In this document: one piece after another, positions 6,986 through 9,850 of the stretch
How the letters are laid out: each line of letters opens with the position of its first letter
How positions within the stretch are numbered: the first letter of the stretch is position 1
The notes under the pieces: generated by a model
The model's input: the letters and a program-made list of their open reading frames with translations, nothing else
What the model was told of the DNA's origin: nothing
Database searches by the model: none
Assembly: GCA_050184295.1 (NCBI GenBank)
Contig: JBFXAM010000149.1
Location: 1 to 9,850, forward strand
Reading direction: 5' to 3'
From: JBFXAM01 sp050184295
Lineage (GTDB): Bacteria > Planctomycetota > Phycisphaerae > UBA1845 > Fen-1342
DNA: 9,850 nt
Translations under genes and position numbers: made by a program

Positions 6986-7113
6986 TTGTATCGAACGATC
7001 GACTCGCCCGCCGCGCGCGACACGGCGTCGCCGCAAGCGAGCAGACGACTCTTCGCGGGAATCGCACACTGGCGCTCTCGCGGGCTATGTACGAATATGG
7101 CGCTGTACTGAGC

Positions 7114-7131
7114 CGCGGGCTTCGGCCCGCG
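7114..7131. terminator. UUCG-loop hairpin between convergent genes
   Basis: CGCGGGC (7114-7120), loop TTCG (7121-7124), GCCCGCG (7125-7131): a perfect 7-base stem with the very stable C(UUCG)G loop. It lies about 260 bases beyond the plus-strand gene and about 65 bases beyond the stop of the minus-strand isomerase gene. It could therefore terminate either transcript. No T-tract follows on either strand, so Rho-independent activity is uncertain. Confidence 0.4.
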
Positions 7132-7173
7132 CGGTCGCTCGGCACGTCGTACGCCGCGGAATCGAGACGAACC

Positions 7174-7194
7174 ACTCGGACTGCGCACTCCCCA
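7174..7194 (-). repeat. Short inverted copy of the heptad repeat
   Basis: Read on the minus strand, these bases contain GGGGAGT, GCGCAGT and CCGAGT in succession, the same 7-base motif as the array at 6881-6985 but in opposite orientation. They end directly before the TGA of the isomerase gene (7196-7198). With only about three units, chance is harder to exclude than for the long array. Confidence 0.4.
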
Positions 7195-7195
7195 T

Positions 7196-8053
7196 TCAGC
7201 TCACCGGCAGATACCGGAGCAGCGTATCCCGGGCCACGAGCAATCCCGCGACCTCGCGCTCGTCGCGATAGATCGGGTCGTGGCGGCCCTCGATGTTCAG
7301 ATCGCCGTCGTAGCCTGCCTCGAGCAGCGCGCTGATCGCATCCGCCCAATGGGTCTGGCCCAGTCCCACCATGCGGTGTCGACACGCGCGCTCGTCGAAG
7401 ATGCCGTGCTCACGCACAATTTCCCAACGAACTTCCGCGTCTTTCGCGTGCACATGATAGATGCGGTCGCCGTAGCGCCGGATCGTCGCGATCGGATCGA
7501 TGAGCATGCACACCAGGTGCGCCGCGTCCCACTCGATCCCCACCGCCCGCGAAGGCAACGCGTCGAACATCAGGTCCCAGGCTTTCGGCGTGAAAGCGAT
7601 GTTACCCCCGCGAAAAGGATGCGTCCGGAACTTCGGGCAGTTCTCGAACGCGATCCGCACGCCCGCGTCCTCGGCTCGGCGCGCGAGTGGCGTCCAGTAC
7701 TCGCGGTAGGCCGGGATGTTGTCTTCGATCGAGCGCTCCGGGTCGCGGCCGGTGAAGCCCGCCACGATCGGAATGCCCAGTTTTCCGGCGCCGTCGAGCA
7801 ATGCGGTGAAGTGCTCGCGCAGCGCGGGCTGTCGAGACGGATCGAGGTGGTTGTCATAGTGAGCCAGCGCGCTGATCACGACTTGGTGCGCGGCCAGCTC
7901 CCCCTGAACCTGCCGCAACGGGCCCAGCCCGTGTCGCAACGGACTCAGATCGTCGTCCGGCCAGATGACCAGCTCGGCGCTCTGGAAGCGATGGCGTGCG
8001 AAGAACTCCGCCGGGTAGTTGCCCCACCTGGTCACCAGCCCAATGCGCAGCAT
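7196..8053 (-). CDS. Sugar phosphate isomerase/epimerase-family TIM barrel protein
   Basis: A protein of 285 residues, normal for the xylose isomerase-like / AP endonuclease 2 TIM-barrel family. Likely metal ligands lie in the usual barrel strands: E137 (IAFENCP), D176 and H179 (EWDAAHL), H202 (YHVHAKD) and E255 (NIEGRHD). Members isomerise or epimerise sugars, inositol derivatives and keto-sugars using a divalent metal; the substrate cannot be read from the sequence. There is no signal peptide in MLRIGLVTRWGN, so it is cytoplasmic. ATG 8053 begins the first barrel strand and is clearly right; the GAGGGG upstream is further from the ATG than usual. The gene is 99 bases downstream of the ABC ATPase on the same strand and could share its transcript, although a hairpin lies between. 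A link to glycan metabolism is possible but unproven. Confidence 0.88.
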   Translation of the reverse strand: MLRIGLVTRWGNYPAEFFARHRFQSAELVIWPDDDLSPLRHGLGPLRQVQGELAAHQVVISALAHYDNHLDPSRQPALREHFTALLDGAGKLGIPIVAGFTGRDPERSIEDNIPAYREYWTPLARRAEDAGVRIAFENCPKFRTHPFRGGNIAFTPKAWDLMFDALPSRAVGIEWDAAHLVCMLIDPIATIRRYGDRIYHVHAKDAEVRWEIVREHGIFDERACRHRMVGLGQTHWADAISALLEAGYDGDLNIEGRHDPIYRDEREVAGLLVARDTLLRYLPVS

Positions 8054-8111
8054 TCCAGTGCCTGCCCCTCTGGGTTGAGTCTACAGTTCAGCGGCTGGAA
8101 TCGGCAGCGAA

Positions 8112-8126
8112 CAGTCGGTTCGACTG
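8112..8126 (-). terminator. Small hairpin between ABC ATPase and isomerase genes
   Basis: CAGTCG-GTT-CGACTG forms a perfect 6-base stem with a 3-base loop, 26 bases after the TGA of the ATPase gene at 8153. It has no T-tract. It may attenuate or separate the two minus-strand genes, but it could also be chance. Confidence 0.25.
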
Positions 8127-8152
8127 CGGACGCCAGGCCAAAACCTGTAGCC

Positions 8153-9580
8153 TCACTGCTCCCTCGGATAATACGTATACTCGCTGGTGCACGGAATCCG
8201 CGCCAGACCCATGAAGTCCGCGTACCCCTCGGCGGCCACCTCGATCCGCGCCGCCGCCGTCAGCCGGTCGAACACGTGTCCCTCGCCGGTCGCGTCGCCG
8301 AAGCCCACGTCGATCGTATATTCGCCGGGCCCGAGCCCGGGCTTGAGCGTGAAGTGAATCAGGGCCCAGGTGTCGCGCACCAGCCGGCTCTCGCCGTTGC
8401 CCAGCAACGCATGGTTCGTTCCCCACACGACTACGCCCATGCGGTTTGTCACCTGGATGCTCATCGTGCCGCGCTCCACGTCCTGCAACACCTCGGCGAG
8501 CACCTGCACGTGAATCTCGTCATAGAGCGCGAAACGCTCGCGCGCCGCGCCGCCTTCGTTGATGATGCGAATGCCGACGATCCGCACTTCGCCGCTGCCG
8601 ATCCGCGCCCCGCGAAACTCCAGCGCCGCGCGCAACATCGATTCGGTGAACGCCTCCTTCAGCAGCGGCGGCAGGCGGCGGCGCAGCTCCGCCGCCGCAT
8701 CGGCCGTCGCCAACGCGGTCGCGTCGCCAGTCGGGCCGCCGCGGGTCGTCACGCGCGCGCCGCCGCTCGACCGGCGCGCGACGGTCGGAGCCCCGGGCTC
8801 CGCCGCTTGTCCATCGGACTCCGGCGCGAGGTCGCGCGCCGCACCGCCCGGCGACATCGCTTCCAGGTAAAGATCGGTCGCGTCGATGGCCCTGCCGAGA
8901 TAGCGCATGCGCCCACGATGCAGATACAGCACCTGGTCGCAATAGCGCCGCACGGCCGTCAAGTCATGGCTCACAAAGAGGACCGTGCAGCCCTGCGAAC
9001 GCATGTGGTCGAGCCGCCGAAAGCACTTCTGCGAAAAGTAAACGTCGCCCACGGACAGCGCTTCGTCGATGATGAACACGTCCGGCTCGACATGCGAAAA
9101 CACCGAGAACGCAAGCCGCACGAGCATTCCCGATGAGTAATACTTGATCGGCTGGTCGATGTAGTCGTCGATCTCGGCGAACGCAATCATCTCGTCGAGC
9201 CGCGACCGCACGTACGAGTCTTCAAAACCCAGCAGCCGGGCGCTGTTGATGATGTTGTCGCGCCCGGTCAGGTCCGGGTGAAACCCCGTTCCCAGCTCCA
9301 GCAGACTGGTAATTCGCCCATCGACGCGGTACGTCCCCGAGGTCGGATACATCACGCCCGTGAGAATCTTCAGCAGCGTGCTCTTGCCCGACCCGTTCGG
9401 ACCGATGATGCCGAAAAACTCCCCCTGCCGCATCGAAAACGTCACGCTTTCGAGCGCCGCAAAGAGCGTGTGCTCCACCCGTCGTCCCGCGCTCAGCCAC
9501 TCACGCAGCCGGCCGGACGCACGCCGGTAGATCTTGAACTGCTTCGAGAGGCGCTCGACCTCGACCTTGATCGGCGTCAT
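8153..9580 (-). CDS. ABC transporter ATPase, polysaccharide export (TagH/Wzt type) with Wzt-like C-terminal domain
   Basis: A protein of 475 residues. The nucleotide-binding domain (about 1-240) shows Walker A GPNGSGKST (60-68), the family-specific SLLELGTGFHPDLTGRDNI segment (92-110), the YSSGM signature (148-152), Walker B FIIDE (169-173, catalytic E173), the D-loop SVGD (176-179) and H-loop H205. YSSGM in place of LSGGQ and the ELGTGFHPDLTG segment mark the TagH/Wzt/RfbE branch that energises export of lipid-linked O-antigen or teichoic-type glycans. A low-complexity Ala/Gly/Arg linker (about 245-300) leads to a C-terminal beta-rich domain (about 325-455, SGEVRIVGIRIINEGG to VFDRLTAAARIEV), as in Wzt proteins that recognise the modified end of the glycan. 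ATG 9580 overlaps the permease stop by ATGA, so the two are translationally coupled. The frame is open further upstream, but that overlaps the permease. It acts at the cytoplasmic face of the membrane. Confidence 0.93.
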   Translation of the reverse strand: MTPIKVEVERLSKQFKIYRRASGRLREWLSAGRRVEHTLFAALESVTFSMRQGEFFGIIGPNGSGKSTLLKILTGVMYPTSGTYRVDGRITSLLELGTGFHPDLTGRDNIINSARLLGFEDSYVRSRLDEMIAFAEIDDYIDQPIKYYSSGMLVRLAFSVFSHVEPDVFIIDEALSVGDVYFSQKCFRRLDHMRSQGCTVLFVSHDLTAVRRYCDQVLYLHRGRMRYLGRAIDATDLYLEAMSPGGAARDLAPESDGQAAEPGAPTVARRSSGGARVTTRGGPTGDATALATADAAAELRRRLPPLLKEAFTESMLRAALEFRGARIGSGEVRIVGIRIINEGGAARERFALYDEIHVQVLAEVLQDVERGTMSIQVTNRMGVVVWGTNHALLGNGESRLVRDTWALIHFTLKPGLGPGEYTIDVGFGDATGEGHVFDRLTAAARIEVAAEGYADFMGLARIPCTSEYTYYPREQ

Positions 9581-9850
9581 AGCACGTCTCGAATCTCGGA
9601 GCGCATCCGCCGCAGAAGCCCGTAGCCCAGCGCGTTGGCTACGGCCGTCATTCCGACACACCACCCCCACGTCGCCCCGCTCACCACGCGGTTCAGAAAC
9701 AACGACTCGTGAAACGCGTGCAGGTAGTGATACGCCGGATTGACCGGCAGCACCGCCTGCAACCACTGCTGGTTCCCGCGCGACAACTGAACCTCTGTTT
9801 AGATGAACGGCGTCACCGAGAACCACAGCATCAGCACGATGTTCATCAGC
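9577..9850 (-). pseudogene. ABC-2 type polysaccharide export permease, 3' part, interrupted by an in-frame TAA
   Basis: The last 91 codons read LMNIVLMLWFSVTPFI, then TAA (9801-9799), then TEVQLSRGNQQWLQAVLPVN and on through NPAYHYLHAFHESLFLNRVV to SEIRDVL and TGA (9579-9577). Both sides of the stop match the C-terminal end of TagG/Wzm-type permeases: a transmembrane segment ending in TP(I/F)(I/F)Y, a loop, the NP...(H/A)F re-entrant stretch, a last transmembrane segment and a charged C-terminus. The TAA stands exactly where Tyr (TAT/TAC) is usual, so one base change explains it. No frameshift is needed. The gene continues beyond the window. A TTG at 9786 could start a 69-residue fragment, but this is unlikely to be functional. 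Either the permease is truncated or the base is a sequencing/assembly error. The intact ATPase downstream makes an error or a recent mutation plausible. Confidence 0.75.

Noticed and set aside
7280..9136. 618-codon open frame on the plus strand
   Set aside because: It runs antisense through the isomerase and ABC ATPase genes, which have clear motifs. The translation is Arg/His/Ala/Val-rich without domains: a GC-driven shadow.
9577..9786. Independent 69-residue gene starting at TTG 9786
   Set aside because: The residues are the C-terminus of an ABC-2 permease continuing in the same frame from upstream of the TAA. No ribosome binding site supports a new start.
9799..9801. Recoded stop (alternative genetic code)
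   Set aside because: All other genes in the window end normally at TAA, TAG or TGA codons and need no recoding. A single mutation or error is simpler.

Overview
The window is GC-rich bacterial DNA and most likely comes from a planctomycete, possibly of the Phycisphaerae type. The strongest clue is the secreted protein at 2263-3909. It ends in two dockerin-like calcium loops of the form NCDGxxDNFDID, a C-terminal pattern I associate with that phylum. Supporting clues are a multi-pass membrane protein of a type I recall from planctomycetes and hairpin-rich or heptad-repeat spacers between convergent genes. Placement is by pattern recognition only; no ribosomal or other phylogenetic marker is present.

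Layout, left to right. Positions 1-126 hold the last 41 codons of what looks like an IS4-type transposase, cut by the window edge. A promoter with a perfect TATAAT box (215-242) drives a 513-residue polytopic membrane protein of unknown function (299-1840, +). A 422-base spacer between convergent genes carries at least five short hairpins. Next comes the minus-strand secreted protein (2263-3909), with eight repeats of about 56 residues and a dockerin-like tail. A divergent spacer of about 480 bases holds promoters for both directions. On the plus strand follow a metallo-beta-lactamase-fold enzyme resembling the short plant-type tRNase Z (4391-5290) and an exported protein of unknown function (5358-6851). 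Both appear to have a -10 box placed so that the transcript starts at or within a base or two of the ATG, i.e. leaderless.

The second convergent spacer (6852-7195) contains a degenerate array of fifteen 7-base units, a UUCG-loop hairpin, and a shorter inverted copy of the heptad at its far end. The rest is on the minus strand. It comprises a sugar phosphate isomerase/epimerase-type TIM barrel (7196-8053), an ABC ATPase of the TagH/Wzt polysaccharide-export type with a Wzt-like C-terminal glycan-recognition domain (8153-9580), and the 3' end of its ABC-2 permease (9577-9850). The permease overlaps the ATPase by ATGA and is interrupted by an in-frame TAA.

How the genes relate: the permease and ATPase form a translationally coupled pair for exporting a lipid-linked glycan, but the permease may be broken. 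The tRNase Z-like gene and the exported protein could be co-transcribed (67-base gap), though the second seems to have its own promoter. The other genes show no clear functional link. I see no CRISPR array, tRNA, rRNA, phage genes or obvious defence system. The most unusual signals are the heptad array, the permease nonsense codon, the eight-repeat dockerin protein and the leaderless promoter geometry.
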